64,000 nucleotides of DNA from Pseudomonas sediminis (GTDB lineage Bacteria; Pseudomonadota; Gammaproteobacteria; Pseudomonadales; Pseudomonadaceae): NCBI RefSeq assembly GCF_002741105.1, contig NZ_NIQU01000004.1, positions 294,408 to 358,407 of the forward strand, read 5' to 3'. The notes under the pieces were generated by a model. The model did no database searches. It was not told the origin of the DNA and was given only the letters and a program-made list of their open reading frames with translations. Made by a program: the position numbers and the translations under genes. This document shows, one piece after another, positions 1 through 8,779 of the stretch; positions within the stretch are counted from its first letter, which is position 1; every line of letters begins with the position of its first letter.

Positions 1-459
1 TCGTGGCAGATCGAGTTTAGCCTGATAGCTCTCCCAATCCTGTAAATGCATGTACAAGCTGTAGAGAGTCAGACTCGGAGGTATTTGCTCATCAGTTGCG
101 TCGCCCTCGGCTTTCTTGGGTTGTGGCGGCTGAAGAATGTGTTTGACCAGAACGAATCCTGTGGAAAATAGCGCCCGCTTGACTCTTGGAATTTCATCGG
201 TGAACTCGCTGATCGGATAGCGCTGGTCGATACGGTAAGCAATCACTTCACCATCGGCGATGCAACGCACACTCGACTGATCGAATACGGCTGCAGTGCC
301 TTCATCGAAATGTACCCCGCCATGCCACAGGCCATTTTCACCAGTCGGGTAGTAACCGCCCTTGGCCTTGGCCATATGGGTAAGAAGCTGCAGCGGATTG
401 CTGCTCGTTTCCTTGCTGGGAAAAGGATAAGCCCAATTGATCGGTTTGTTCTCGGCCAT
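1..459 (-). CDS. VgrG-linked T6SS cargo effector, M23/LytM-like (3' end beyond window)
   Basis: The gene starts at ATG 459, 60 bp downstream of vgrG on the same strand, and stays open for 153 codons to the window edge, so only the N-terminus is visible. Residues 43-54 read GLWHGGVHFDEG and are followed by VRCIADGEV (64-72). A later LYSLYMHL segment resembles the second M23 motif. This layout (H-x-G-x-H/D, then A-D-G-x-V, then Y-x-H-L) is that of LytM/M23 peptidoglycan hydrolases or their degenerate relatives. There is no signal peptide, as expected for a toxin loaded on the T6SS spike. Base composition is AT-richer than in vgrG. A peptidoglycan-targeting role is inferred; the C-terminus and any immunity gene lie outside the window. 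Confidence 0.7.
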   Translation of the reverse strand, partial: MAENKPINWAYPFPSKETSSNPLQLLTHMAKAKGGYYPTGENGLWHGGVHFDEGTAAVFDQSSVRCIADGEVIAYRIDQRYPISEFTDEIPRVKRALFSTGFVLVKHILQPPQPKKAEGDATDEQIPPSLTLYSLYMHLQDWESYQAKLDLPR

Positions 460-519
460 CTTAAATCCGTCCTTTACCTTGACTGCCGGCTGTCTGGGCG
501 GCCGGCGTTTATCCCTGTC

Positions 520-2625
520 TTAACCGGAGAAGTTGAGCGTCCGTTTACGCTTCAGCGGCGTACTGGCCAACTCGCCCGGCTGCGCCTGCTCCAACAAACT
601 CCCCGCCTTGTCGCTATCGGCCATACCCGGCAGCACCGGCGGTTTGATCTTGAGCCCCGAGCCCTTGCCCGGCGAGCCACCAGCGTTGAGCCTGGCCAGC
701 GGGCCGCTGATGGTGATGCCGCCGGGGTCGAGTTTGATAAAGCTTCCGCCGGCCTTGATGGTCAGTTCGATGCCGGCTTCGATGACCATTTTCTGACCCG
801 CCTTGAGGTGGATCTCGCGGCCCGCCTTGGTCAGTTGTGCGGTACCCAGTTTGATGTGCTGGTCGGTGCCCACCGTCAGGTGATCCTGCGGTTTGACCTC
901 GACCTTGCGGTCGGCGGTGACGGTGAGGTGTTCCTCGGCCAGCAGTTCGGTGTAGCTGTTCTTCTCTACGGTGTCGTGGCGTTCGTTGCCGACGCGGATC
1001 TTCTGGTCGTGTTCGATGTTCTCGTCCCAGTCGCGCTGGGCATGAATGTAGATCTGCTCGGCGCCCTTGCGATCCTCGATGCGCAGTTCGTTGTAGCCAC
1101 CACCGCCGGGGCTGCTCAGAGTCTTGAACACGCTGCGCGTCTTGTTCGCCGGCAGGTCATAGGGCACCACGTGTTCGGCGTGGTAAAGGCAACCGGTGAC
1201 CAGCGGCTGGTCGGGGTCGCCTTCGAGGAAGGTGACCAGCACTTCCATGCCGATACGCGGGATGGTGATGGCGCCGTAACGATCGCCGGCCCAGCTGGAG
1301 CTGACGCGCAGCCAGCAGCTGGTTTTCTCGTCGGCCTGGCCTTCGCGATCCCAGAAGAATTGCACCTTCACCCGGCCGTACTGGTCGCAGTGGATTTCCT
1401 CGCCGGCGGGACCAGTGACCACGGCGCGCTGACTACCCAGAACACGAGGTTTCGGGTGGGCCAGGGAAGGCCTATACGGCACGTCCCAGGGAGTCGCGAG
1501 GAAGCGGTTGCGGTAGCCCTGGTGGAAGTCATCGTCTGCGTTGGCGTCCGCCTTGCCGGTGACCCCACGTAGCAGGGCCGAGAGCCCCTTGCCCAGCACC
1601 GAATCACTGGTGACCGACTCCTCCAGCACCTGTGGTTGCTTGCCTTCGTGCAGCACTTCGGTGAGCAGCCAGAGGTCGTTCCAGTCGCTGCGTGGATGCT
1701 CGGAAATCTCCAGCAGGTGCCCCGTAACCAGCCGCGGCTGGTCGCTCTGTCCTTCCAGTTGCTGGTAGTCGGCGCGGTGGCGCTCCAGAGCGCGTTTGGC
1801 CAGGTGCTTACCGCGCGTGCGGTCGGTGTAGCGGCCGGGATAGTCGTAGTCTTCCAGATCGGGCAGGCCGTCGTTCTCGCCGGCTTGCTCGCCCTGGTAG
1901 GCCGCCTCCAGGAGCAGCCGTGGCTGCTCGAAGTCGTAGTCACGGCGGGTGGTGCGGCGGGTGCGGGTTTCCAGGCGCAGGGCCAGGCGCTTGATCACCG
2001 GGTCGTCGGCGGTCATGCCGCTGTCCTGGATATAGGGCGTGGGCTGGCCAAGCCTGGCGAAGGCGGTCTGGTCGTCGCCGAAGGTCAGCACGTGGCCGCT
2101 TTCGCTGTGCTGGAAGTGGTAGTGAATACCTTCCTCCTCGCACAGGCGCTGGACGAAGTGCAGGTCGCTCTCGTCGTACTGCACGCAGTAGTCGCGCTCG
2201 GGGTAGAGGGTGGGGCCGAGCTGGAACTGGTAGCCGCCTTCGACGATGCCGTGCTCTTCCAGCACTTGGGCGACGATCTGCGGCACGGTCAGGTGCTGGA
2301 AGATGCGCTGGTTGGTGCGGTGCGCCAGGTACGCAAGCTGCGGCACGATGGCCAGGCGGTAGCGGGTCAGGCGTTTGCCGGATTCGCCCTGTTCGACACG
2401 GTGGATCAGGCCGTGGATGCCGTCGCCATTGGGGCTGAAGGCGAGGAAGGCGCGCTGGTGCAGCAAGCTGGCCAAGTCGAGGTCCGGCCGTTCACTGATC
2501 AGCTCGACGTCGAAGCGATAGGGCTGGCTGATGGCCTCGCGGCCGCTGAATTCGAGCACCTGCAGGTCGTGCTCGACGCCCTCGATGCTCAGGCTGAAAT
2601 GGGTTTCGTTGGCCGGGTTGAACAT
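520..2625 (-). CDS. vgrG: Type VI secretion spike protein VgrG (TssI)
   Basis: A 701-residue VgrG, the trimeric spike that tips the Hcp tube and carries effectors. The N-terminal gp27-like part (about 1-330) starts with a typical VgrG segment (HFSLSIEGVEHDLQVLEFSG). The gp5-like OB fold (about 395-480) includes GRVKVQFFWDREG and SCWLRVSSSWAG, and a beta-helical DUF2345 region with repeated K/T-rich strands follows to about residue 640. The C-terminus has no extra enzymatic domain, so this is a structural VgrG rather than an evolved one. It is the last core-type gene of the operon and sits 38 bp after the kinase gene. The next gene down is a probable cargo effector. Confidence 0.96.
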   Translation of the reverse strand: MFNPANETHFSLSIEGVEHDLQVLEFSGREAISQPYRFDVELISERPDLDLASLLHQRAFLAFSPNGDGIHGLIHRVEQGESGKRLTRYRLAIVPQLAYLAHRTNQRIFQHLTVPQIVAQVLEEHGIVEGGYQFQLGPTLYPERDYCVQYDESDLHFVQRLCEEEGIHYHFQHSESGHVLTFGDDQTAFARLGQPTPYIQDSGMTADDPVIKRLALRLETRTRRTTRRDYDFEQPRLLLEAAYQGEQAGENDGLPDLEDYDYPGRYTDRTRGKHLAKRALERHRADYQQLEGQSDQPRLVTGHLLEISEHPRSDWNDLWLLTEVLHEGKQPQVLEESVTSDSVLGKGLSALLRGVTGKADANADDDFHQGYRNRFLATPWDVPYRPSLAHPKPRVLGSQRAVVTGPAGEEIHCDQYGRVKVQFFWDREGQADEKTSCWLRVSSSWAGDRYGAITIPRIGMEVLVTFLEGDPDQPLVTGCLYHAEHVVPYDLPANKTRSVFKTLSSPGGGGYNELRIEDRKGAEQIYIHAQRDWDENIEHDQKIRVGNERHDTVEKNSYTELLAEEHLTVTADRKVEVKPQDHLTVGTDQHIKLGTAQLTKAGREIHLKAGQKMVIEAGIELTIKAGGSFIKLDPGGITISGPLARLNAGGSPGKGSGLKIKPPVLPGMADSDKAGSLLEQAQPGELASTPLKRKRTLNFSG

Positions 2626-2663
2626 ATGCGTATCCTTTCGATTGAGTCCTTTTCAACAGCCTG

Positions 2664-3635
2664 TCATGCCTTGCCCAGCCAGCGCTGCAGACGCGAAGCC
2701 GGTGGCCGGCGAAACGCATCGAGCAGCTCGCTGCAGCCGATCTGCCGCTGGCTTTCCTCAAAGGCCAGCGCAGTGCGCAGGGCCTGCCAGCAGTGCAGCG
2801 GCACCTGCGCCGGGCGTTGCAGTTGCCTGTCCAGTTCCATGCTCCTGGCCTGCTTGGCGCTGAGGCGGCGGAACGGGTGTTGCCCGCTGGCCAGCTCGAC
2901 CAGCACACAAGCCACCGCATAAACGTCGGCAGCGGCCGACAGCGATGCGCCTTCGAGCAGCTCCAGCGCGGCGTAGCGCGGTGTCCAGGCGGCAATACGG
3001 TTGCGACACAGGCGTGGCAGACCAGGCAGCAAGCCCTCCACAGGCTGGCCCAGACCATAATCGAACAGGCGCAGGCCGTCGTCGGCCAACATCACATTGC
3101 TGGGCTTCAGGTCACCGTGCAGCACACCCAGTTCGTGGGAATAGGCGAGGGCGTCGAGCAGGGGGATGGCGATATCGCGAAGTTCCTCCCAGGGCAGCCC
3201 CTCCGGGCGTTCGCACAGCAGCTGATCGAGGGTCAGGCCGCGCATCAGCTCCAGGGTGATGAAGGCGCGCTCGCAGGCAGTGTCCACTTCGAAGCCGAAC
3301 AGGCGCACCACATGCCGGTGGTTGAGCCGCGAGGTGAGGGCGAACTCGCTGTAGAGCAGGGCGTTGGCGTCCGGGTACTCGGCGAAGTCGTCGCTCAGGG
3401 TCTTCAGCGCGACATAGGGCTCGGGGTCGCCGAACTGTTCGCGCAGCAGATCGCGCGCGCGATATACCGCGCCCATGCCCCCAACGCCGAGCAGGCGCTC
3501 GATCTTGTAGCGCCCACCAAGCACATCGGGCAGCTCGCCCGGCGCCTGGCGCGGCGTTTCGCGCACAGGTTCCTTGGCCGCGGTGGCGGCCAGAGCGAAG
3601 TAGGTGAGGTCGCTGGCTTCGGCGGTTTCGGTCAT
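2664..3635 (-). CDS. stk1: Cytosolic Ser/Thr protein kinase of the T6SS cluster (Stk1-like)
   Basis: A 323-residue Hanks-type kinase. The glycine loop is LGVGGMGAVY (49-58), the ATP lysine is in VALK (K78), the catalytic loop is HGDLKPSN (173-180, D175 and N180), and the metal motif is DYG (192-194) instead of DFG. HGD in place of HRD makes it a non-RD kinase. There is no transmembrane segment or sensor domain, unlike PpkA of HSI-I clusters. It overlaps the phosphatase gene by 4 bp (ATGA), so the pair is translationally coupled. Homologues in HSI-II clusters are Stk1. It probably phosphorylates a T6SS component, with Fha the obvious candidate by analogy; this is inferred. Confidence 0.9.
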   Translation of the reverse strand: MTETAEASDLTYFALAATAAKEPVRETPRQAPGELPDVLGGRYKIERLLGVGGMGAVYRARDLLREQFGDPEPYVALKTLSDDFAEYPDANALLYSEFALTSRLNHRHVVRLFGFEVDTACERAFITLELMRGLTLDQLLCERPEGLPWEELRDIAIPLLDALAYSHELGVLHGDLKPSNVMLADDGLRLFDYGLGQPVEGLLPGLPRLCRNRIAAWTPRYAALELLEGASLSAAADVYAVACVLVELASGQHPFRRLSAKQARSMELDRQLQRPAQVPLHCWQALRTALAFEESQRQIGCSELLDAFRRPPASRLQRWLGKA

Positions 3636-4360
3636 CGGCGGATCACCACGGCACTGAGGTTGTCACGGGCCGGGCCGTCGAGCACGCGCTGGAACAGGCG
3701 CTCCACGGCCAGGTGCGGCGAGGGCAGGTTGAGGCAGGCGCCCAGCTCGTCGGCGGAAACGCCCTGATAGAGGCCGTCGCTGCACAGCAGGAAGACATCG
3801 CCAGGCAGCACATCGAGTTCGAGGATGTCCAGTTGCAGGGTTTCGCTGGCGCCGATGGCACGGGTCAGGGCATGCGCCGCCGGGTGGCGCGCGGCCTCCT
3901 GCGGCGTCAGGCCCTGCTCGTCGATCAGTTGCTGCACCAGTGAATGGTCGCGACTGAGCTGATACAGCCGCGCGCCGCGCCACAGGTAGCAGCGGCTATC
4001 ACCGGCCCAGACGCAGGCGGCGCGGTCCTCCTCGAGCAACAGGGCGACTACGGTGCTGCCGATCACCGTGTCCGGGCGGTCGGCGGTGACCGTCAGCTCC
4101 TGGCCGAGCCGATGGTTGAGCCGATGCAGGCACTGGCGCAGTTCAATCAGGCGCTGCTCCAGGCTGCCCTCCGGCAACTCGGCCAGATGCTCGACGATCA
4201 GGCGACTGGCCAGGGCGCCGTTCTGGTGCCCGCCCATGCCGTCGGCCACCACCCACAGGCCCTGCTCGGGCAGGGCCAGGAAGGCGTCCTCGTTGCGCGC
4301 GCGCACCTTGCCGGTATCAGTGCGTGCGGCACTGCGCCAGGCGCTGGCGACTGCGGTCAT
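3632..4360 (-). CDS. stp1: PP2C-family protein phosphatase of the T6SS cluster (Stp1-like)
   Basis: A 242-residue PPM/PP2C phosphatase. It has the motifs TDTGKVRARNEDAF near residue 15, VVADGMGGH near 37-45 (metal-binding aspartate) and LLCSDGLYQGVS near the C-terminus (second metal aspartate). Its expected role is to reverse phosphorylation by the adjacent kinase. Start and stop codons are linked on both sides (TGATG with tssM, ATGA with the kinase), so it is part of one translation chain from tssM to stk1. Length and motifs match Stp1/PppA-type enzymes of T6SS loci. Confidence 0.92.
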   Translation of the reverse strand: MTAVASAWRSAARTDTGKVRARNEDAFLALPEQGLWVVADGMGGHQNGALASRLIVEHLAELPEGSLEQRLIELRQCLHRLNHRLGQELTVTADRPDTVIGSTVVALLLEEDRAACVWAGDSRCYLWRGARLYQLSRDHSLVQQLIDEQGLTPQEAARHPAAHALTRAIGASETLQLDILELDVLPGDVFLLCSDGLYQGVSADELGACLNLPSPHLAVERLFQRVLDGPARDNLSAVVIRR

Positions 4361-7300
4361 CAGAGCGTCGCCGGCAGCTTGAAGCTGCGCAGCAGGCCGA
4401 TGTCGAACGGGTTCGGCGAGCGCTGACTGTGCAGCAGGTAGTTGGCGTGCAGACCACCGAGGTTGGCCTTGAGGATCAGCACGTCACGACCGCTGTGGTA
4501 GTCCACGTCCATCAGGTCGAGCAGGCGGAACAGCGACCAGGGGCCGGTGTTCTTCTCGATGCCGACGCGACGACCGCCAAGCTCTTCGACTACCAGGCTG
4601 GTGCGATCCTCCTCGCTCGCCGCTGGCCAGCGGAAAGACGTGGCAACGATCGGGCCGTGGCGGTATTCCAGCTGCTGCTTGCCGAGGCGGAAGTCGGCGC
4701 GGCTCAGGCTGGAGTCCAGCGAGTAGGGCTCAAGCTTGAACAGCACCTGCGGTTCAGCCGGGTTCTCGGCGAAGAAGCTGCGGCGGATCACCTGGGCGCG
4801 ACTCATCTGCAGGAGGAACTCGCGCGACAGCGGCAGGCCGCGGCCATCGACGCGGCGCAGGCGGTATTCGTCGGCGCTGCCACTGACGAAGGGGCGCAGG
4901 TACTGGTCGAAGAAGCGCTCGGCGATGCCCTGGGCCTTGAAGAACTCGCGGAAATCCGCCACCGCCACGTCGCTTTCGCTGTGCGCGGTGAAGGGGTAAC
5001 GCTGCTTCAGCGAGTTGTCGTAGGCGGCGTATAGCTCGCTCTGATAGCGCTGGTTGAGGAAGTGGTAGGCGTCATTGAGTACCAGCGTCCAGCTGTCCTC
5101 GGCCAACAGCGCCAGCCAGTTGCCAATGGGCTGTGGCAGGCGCGCGGCGGCAGTGCGTACCTGGTTGATCGCATCACGCTTGCCGCCCATGCGTGCCTTG
5201 GCCATCTCGAATGCAGCCTGGTCGCTGGCGCCGGCATTGGCCAGGCTGGCCAGCTGGCGTTGCAGCTCGTCCAGAGCCTGCAGGCTGGCCGCCAGGTCGA
5301 CGCCGGCACCGCCGTTATCGTCGAGTAGCTTGTGCAAGCTCTCGAAGCGGCGTTCCAGCGTCTTGCGCGCCGTATCCGGGGTGTTCTTGGCCAGCGCCTG
5401 CTGCGCCTGTTCAGCGGCGGCACTGGCCAGCTTGGCGGCTTTGCCCAGCTTGCCCTTGGCGCCTTCCAGCGCTTCGGCGGCGGCACCGGCATCGTCGGCG
5501 GCCTCAGCCAGCCCCTTGAAACGGGTGTTGTCACGCACTTCCACCAGCAATTGCAGCAGCGGCGAGTTGGCAGCGGTCAGGCCGTTGAGCAGGGCAGCAC
5601 CGCGACCGGCACTGCCGATCGGTTCCAGGCCAAGCTGAGCGATGGCCTCGCCCCAATAGTTGCCGTAATCGCGGAAGTACAGTTGCTCCAGCTCCACCAT
5701 CAGGCGACCCAGGTCCCCTGCACTGAGGGTTTCGCCTTCGCCCAGCACCCAGTTGTCACGCAGGATCTCGCGCACCAGGTTGCCGCCCTGAGCGGTGAAG
5801 GTCTTGCTGTAGCCGTTCTGGGTGTAGAAGCCGGGAATGGCGTAGTCGCTGCCACTGATCAGCCCACCCTGCGGGCCAAGTTTCTGGCTCAGACGGTATT
5901 CCGGCAGATTGCGCGCCTGTTCCCGCAGCATGCGGTAGACAACGTTGGCCAGCGACTCGCTGCGCAGCACCTGGCGCGCCTGGGCAACCAGCTGGGCGTT
6001 GAGGGCATAGGGCGCGAACGGCTCGTCGAGCAGACGCGCGAAATGGGTATTGAGACCATGCTGCGCCGGGCTGTTGCCGGCGTAGCGCAGCGACCAGTCG
6101 GCGGCGACCCATTCCTTGAGGAAGTCGGCATCGCGACGTTCTTCCAGGTTGAGCATCAGGTAGGCACGCAGGCTACCGAGCAGACGCTCGCGGTCGCTGA
6201 GGTTGGCGCGGATCTGTGCTTCCAGCTGACGGGCCACGCGCGGCAGCAGCAGGTTTTCCAACTCGGCGCGATAGGTCGAATACACCGGAGGATTGACCGC
6301 CTCGCCCTGGAACAAGCCGGTACGCTCCAGGTAGGACACCTCGCCCTTGGGTGGAAACACCAGGGTCGCGGCGTAGCTGCTGTCCAGCGCCTTGAGGGTT
6401 TGCAGGGCATCGTCCTGCGCATTGATCGAACCATGCTCGCGGGTAAGCTTCTGGGCGATCTCGCGTAGCTCTTCCAAACGGCCGTGGTTGGCCGAGAAGC
6501 CGCTGGCCCAGAGCACACCGAACAGCGCCAGCACGGCGAAGGCGGTGGCGTACATGGCACGCTGGCCCCAGTCGATGCGACGCACCTCCTTCTGATCCAG
6601 GCCGGCCAATTCGGCCTCGGGGAAGATCACCCGGCTGAGCAGATGATTGATAAACCGTGCGCGACCGCTGCGGAAGGTCGGCAGCGCGCTGTCGGCCAGG
6701 CCGAGGTTGCGACCGATACCAGCCGTCAGCGGGTCGAGTTGTTCGTTCAACTGCGGTGCACTGGTCAGGTAAAAGCCGCGCAACTTGCTGGCCCGCTGGT
6801 AGCGGTTGCCGGCGAAGGCCAGTTCGATGAACAGGCACAGGCGCTCGCCGATCTGGCCGAGCTGGTGCGGGAAGTCGAGGATGCGGCCACGGCGCTGGGT
6901 GTCGCGCTCCTGGTGCATGCGCAGGATCACCTGGCTGTTGAGGCGGCGCAGCAGTTCTTCGAACTCCTGGCGTACGACGCCCACATCGCTGACGTTCTGC
7001 TCCTTGCGGAAGCTGGCGCCGAGCACCTGCTCGCTTTCTTCGCGTGACAGCTGGTCGAAGAACTCGTCGAAGCCCAGTACCTTGTCAGCCTTGCTCAGCA
7101 CCAGATAGACCGGCACATCGGCGCCCAGGCGCTGGTGGATCTCATGCAGGCGCTGGCGGGTCTGACGGGCCAGGGTTTCCAGCTCCACTTCGCTACCGCC
7201 CTGCAGCTGCTCGACCGGAATGCTCACCAGCACACCATTGAGCGGGCGCGCACGGCGCTGGCGTAGCAGACCCAACAAGGTGCCCCAGGCGCGGCCGTCG

Positions 7301-7899
7301 ACCTGCGCGTCAGGCTGGGTCAGGTAGCGCCCGGCGGTATCGATCAGCACCGCATGGTCGGCGAAGTACCAGTCCGCGTAGCGGGTGCCGGACACGTCCT
7401 TGGTCAGGCGCTGGCTTTCGCCACGGTTGAGCGGGAAGTCCAGGCCGGAGAAATCCAGCAGGCTGGTCTTGCCACTGCCCTGCGGGCCGAGCAGCAGGTA
7501 CCAGGGCAGGTCGTTGCGCCACTTCTCGCTGCGCCCGCGGTACAGGCTGGAGCGCTTGAGGGTGCGTAGGGCGTCCTTGAAGCGGTGGCGCAGCTCGTTC
7601 TGCTCTTCGCTGATCTGCTCCTCGCGACGCAGGCGCTCCTGGGCGTCGGCGTCACTTTCCTCGGCCTTCTTGCGCGCGGTGGCGCGCCAGCTGGCGAAGA
7701 CCATGGCCAGGCCCCAGATCAGGAAGATCAGACTGATGGTCAACAGACGGCTGGTGGCCGACTCCCAGAACTTGTAGTCACTGACGGCCAGCAGCGGGCC
7801 GACGAACCACACCAGCAGGGCGAGAATCAGAACCAGCAGCAGGCTCCAGACCCAGGTCTTGCGGAAAAAGGCGCCAAGTTTGGCGAAGAAGCTCTTCAT
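4360..7899 (-). CDS. tssM: T6SS inner-membrane complex protein TssM (IcmF)
   Basis: A 1179-residue IcmF/TssM, the large inner-membrane part of the TssJLM envelope complex. Two transmembrane helices lie at about 16-34 and 52-70 and a third near 445-465. Between them is a cytoplasmic domain with Walker A GPQGSGKT (138-145), so the NTPase motif is intact. The long periplasmic C-terminal part (about 470-1179), which contacts TssJ, ends normally. Overlap with tssL is 4 bp. Length is normal for the family. Confidence 0.97.
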   Translation of the reverse strand: MKSFFAKLGAFFRKTWVWSLLLVLILALLVWFVGPLLAVSDYKFWESATSRLLTISLIFLIWGLAMVFASWRATARKKAEESDADAQERLRREEQISEEQNELRHRFKDALRTLKRSSLYRGRSEKWRNDLPWYLLLGPQGSGKTSLLDFSGLDFPLNRGESQRLTKDVSGTRYADWYFADHAVLIDTAGRYLTQPDAQVDGRAWGTLLGLLRQRRARPLNGVLVSIPVEQLQGGSEVELETLARQTRQRLHEIHQRLGADVPVYLVLSKADKVLGFDEFFDQLSREESEQVLGASFRKEQNVSDVGVVRQEFEELLRRLNSQVILRMHQERDTQRRGRILDFPHQLGQIGERLCLFIELAFAGNRYQRASKLRGFYLTSAPQLNEQLDPLTAGIGRNLGLADSALPTFRSGRARFINHLLSRVIFPEAELAGLDQKEVRRIDWGQRAMYATAFAVLALFGVLWASGFSANHGRLEELREIAQKLTREHGSINAQDDALQTLKALDSSYAATLVFPPKGEVSYLERTGLFQGEAVNPPVYSTYRAELENLLLPRVARQLEAQIRANLSDRERLLGSLRAYLMLNLEERRDADFLKEWVAADWSLRYAGNSPAQHGLNTHFARLLDEPFAPYALNAQLVAQARQVLRSESLANVVYRMLREQARNLPEYRLSQKLGPQGGLISGSDYAIPGFYTQNGYSKTFTAQGGNLVREILRDNWVLGEGETLSAGDLGRLMVELEQLYFRDYGNYWGEAIAQLGLEPIGSAGRGAALLNGLTAANSPLLQLLVEVRDNTRFKGLAEAADDAGAAAEALEGAKGKLGKAAKLASAAAEQAQQALAKNTPDTARKTLERRFESLHKLLDDNGGAGVDLAASLQALDELQRQLASLANAGASDQAAFEMAKARMGGKRDAINQVRTAAARLPQPIGNWLALLAEDSWTLVLNDAYHFLNQRYQSELYAAYDNSLKQRYPFTAHSESDVAVADFREFFKAQGIAERFFDQYLRPFVSGSADEYRLRRVDGRGLPLSREFLLQMSRAQVIRRSFFAENPAEPQVLFKLEPYSLDSSLSRADFRLGKQQLEYRHGPIVATSFRWPAASEEDRTSLVVEELGGRRVGIEKNTGPWSLFRLLDLMDVDYHSGRDVLILKANLGGLHANYLLHSQRSPNPFDIGLLRSFKLPATL

Positions 7900-8777
7900 T
7901 TCACGTCATCCATGCTGACACCCGAGGCCGGGTCGAGTTGCTGATACGGCTTGAGCACGGTGTCGCGCTGCTCGCCCAATACCCAGGCGAAGCCGCCATA
8001 CATCATCACCAGGCACATCAGGGTGAACAGCGCCACCAGCCACCACGGCACGATGCGCACCAGGCGTCGGCGGGTGTCCTTGAGGCCCTGCCAGTGCGGC
8101 GAGACTTCACGCGGCACATCGCCGCGCAACTGGCGGATCTGTCGGTAGAGGCTGTCGCGCACCGCTTCCAGTTCGAGCATGCCGCGCTGCAGCACGCGGT
8201 ACTTGCCCTCGAAACCGAGCGACAGGCACAGGTACATCAGTTCCAGCATCGGCAGGTGCTTGACCGGGTTGCGCGACAGGCGCTCGAGCAGCTGGAAGAA
8301 CTTCTCGCCACCGAAGGTCTCGTTGTGGAACGAGGACAGCAGGCTCATCTGCGACCACTGGCTCTCGTTGCCCCAGGGCGTGGTCACCACCGCTTCGTCG
8401 ACCACGGTGCACAGCACGTAGCGTGCGGCCATTACCTGGCTGCTCTCGGCGCCATCGTGCAGAGCACGGTGCTCGAACAGCTTGATCTCGCGGGTCAGGC
8501 GCTGGTTGAGCGCATCCATGTCCTCGCTTTCGAAGCTGTGTTTGAGCCGCACCACTTCCGAGAGCAGCGTGGAGGCTGCCGCCACCAGCGGGTTGAGGCT
8601 GATGTTGAAGCTCTCCGCCGGGCGCAGGCGCGCGGCGAAGATCATGCGTTCCTCAAGCTGCTCGAACTTCGGTGGCGCGCTGAAATCGGTCAGCGCGCTT
8701 TCGGCGCGGGCTTCGCCCTTGCGGTTGAGGATGACCGTCTTGTCATCCTGGCCGTATTCCATTTCCTTGGTTGTCAT
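7896..8777 (-). CDS. tssL: T6SS inner-membrane protein TssL (DotU/IcmH)
   Basis: A 293-residue DotU-type TssL with a cytoplasmic helical domain and one C-terminal transmembrane helix (WWLVALFTLMCLVMMYGGFAW, about 242-262). There is no OmpA-like peptidoglycan-binding extension, so anchoring to the cell wall must come from another component or be dispensable. It works with TssM and TssJ in the membrane complex. It starts at ATG 8777, 2 bp after the tssK stop, and overlaps tssM by 4 bp. Confidence 0.96.
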   Translation of the reverse strand: MTTKEMEYGQDDKTVILNRKGEARAESALTDFSAPPKFEQLEERMIFAARLRPAESFNISLNPLVAAASTLLSEVVRLKHSFESEDMDALNQRLTREIKLFEHRALHDGAESSQVMAARYVLCTVVDEAVVTTPWGNESQWSQMSLLSSFHNETFGGEKFFQLLERLSRNPVKHLPMLELMYLCLSLGFEGKYRVLQRGMLELEAVRDSLYRQIRQLRGDVPREVSPHWQGLKDTRRRLVRIVPWWLVALFTLMCLVMMYGGFAWVLGEQRDTVLKPYQQLDPASGVSMDDVK

Positions 8778-8779
8778 GG

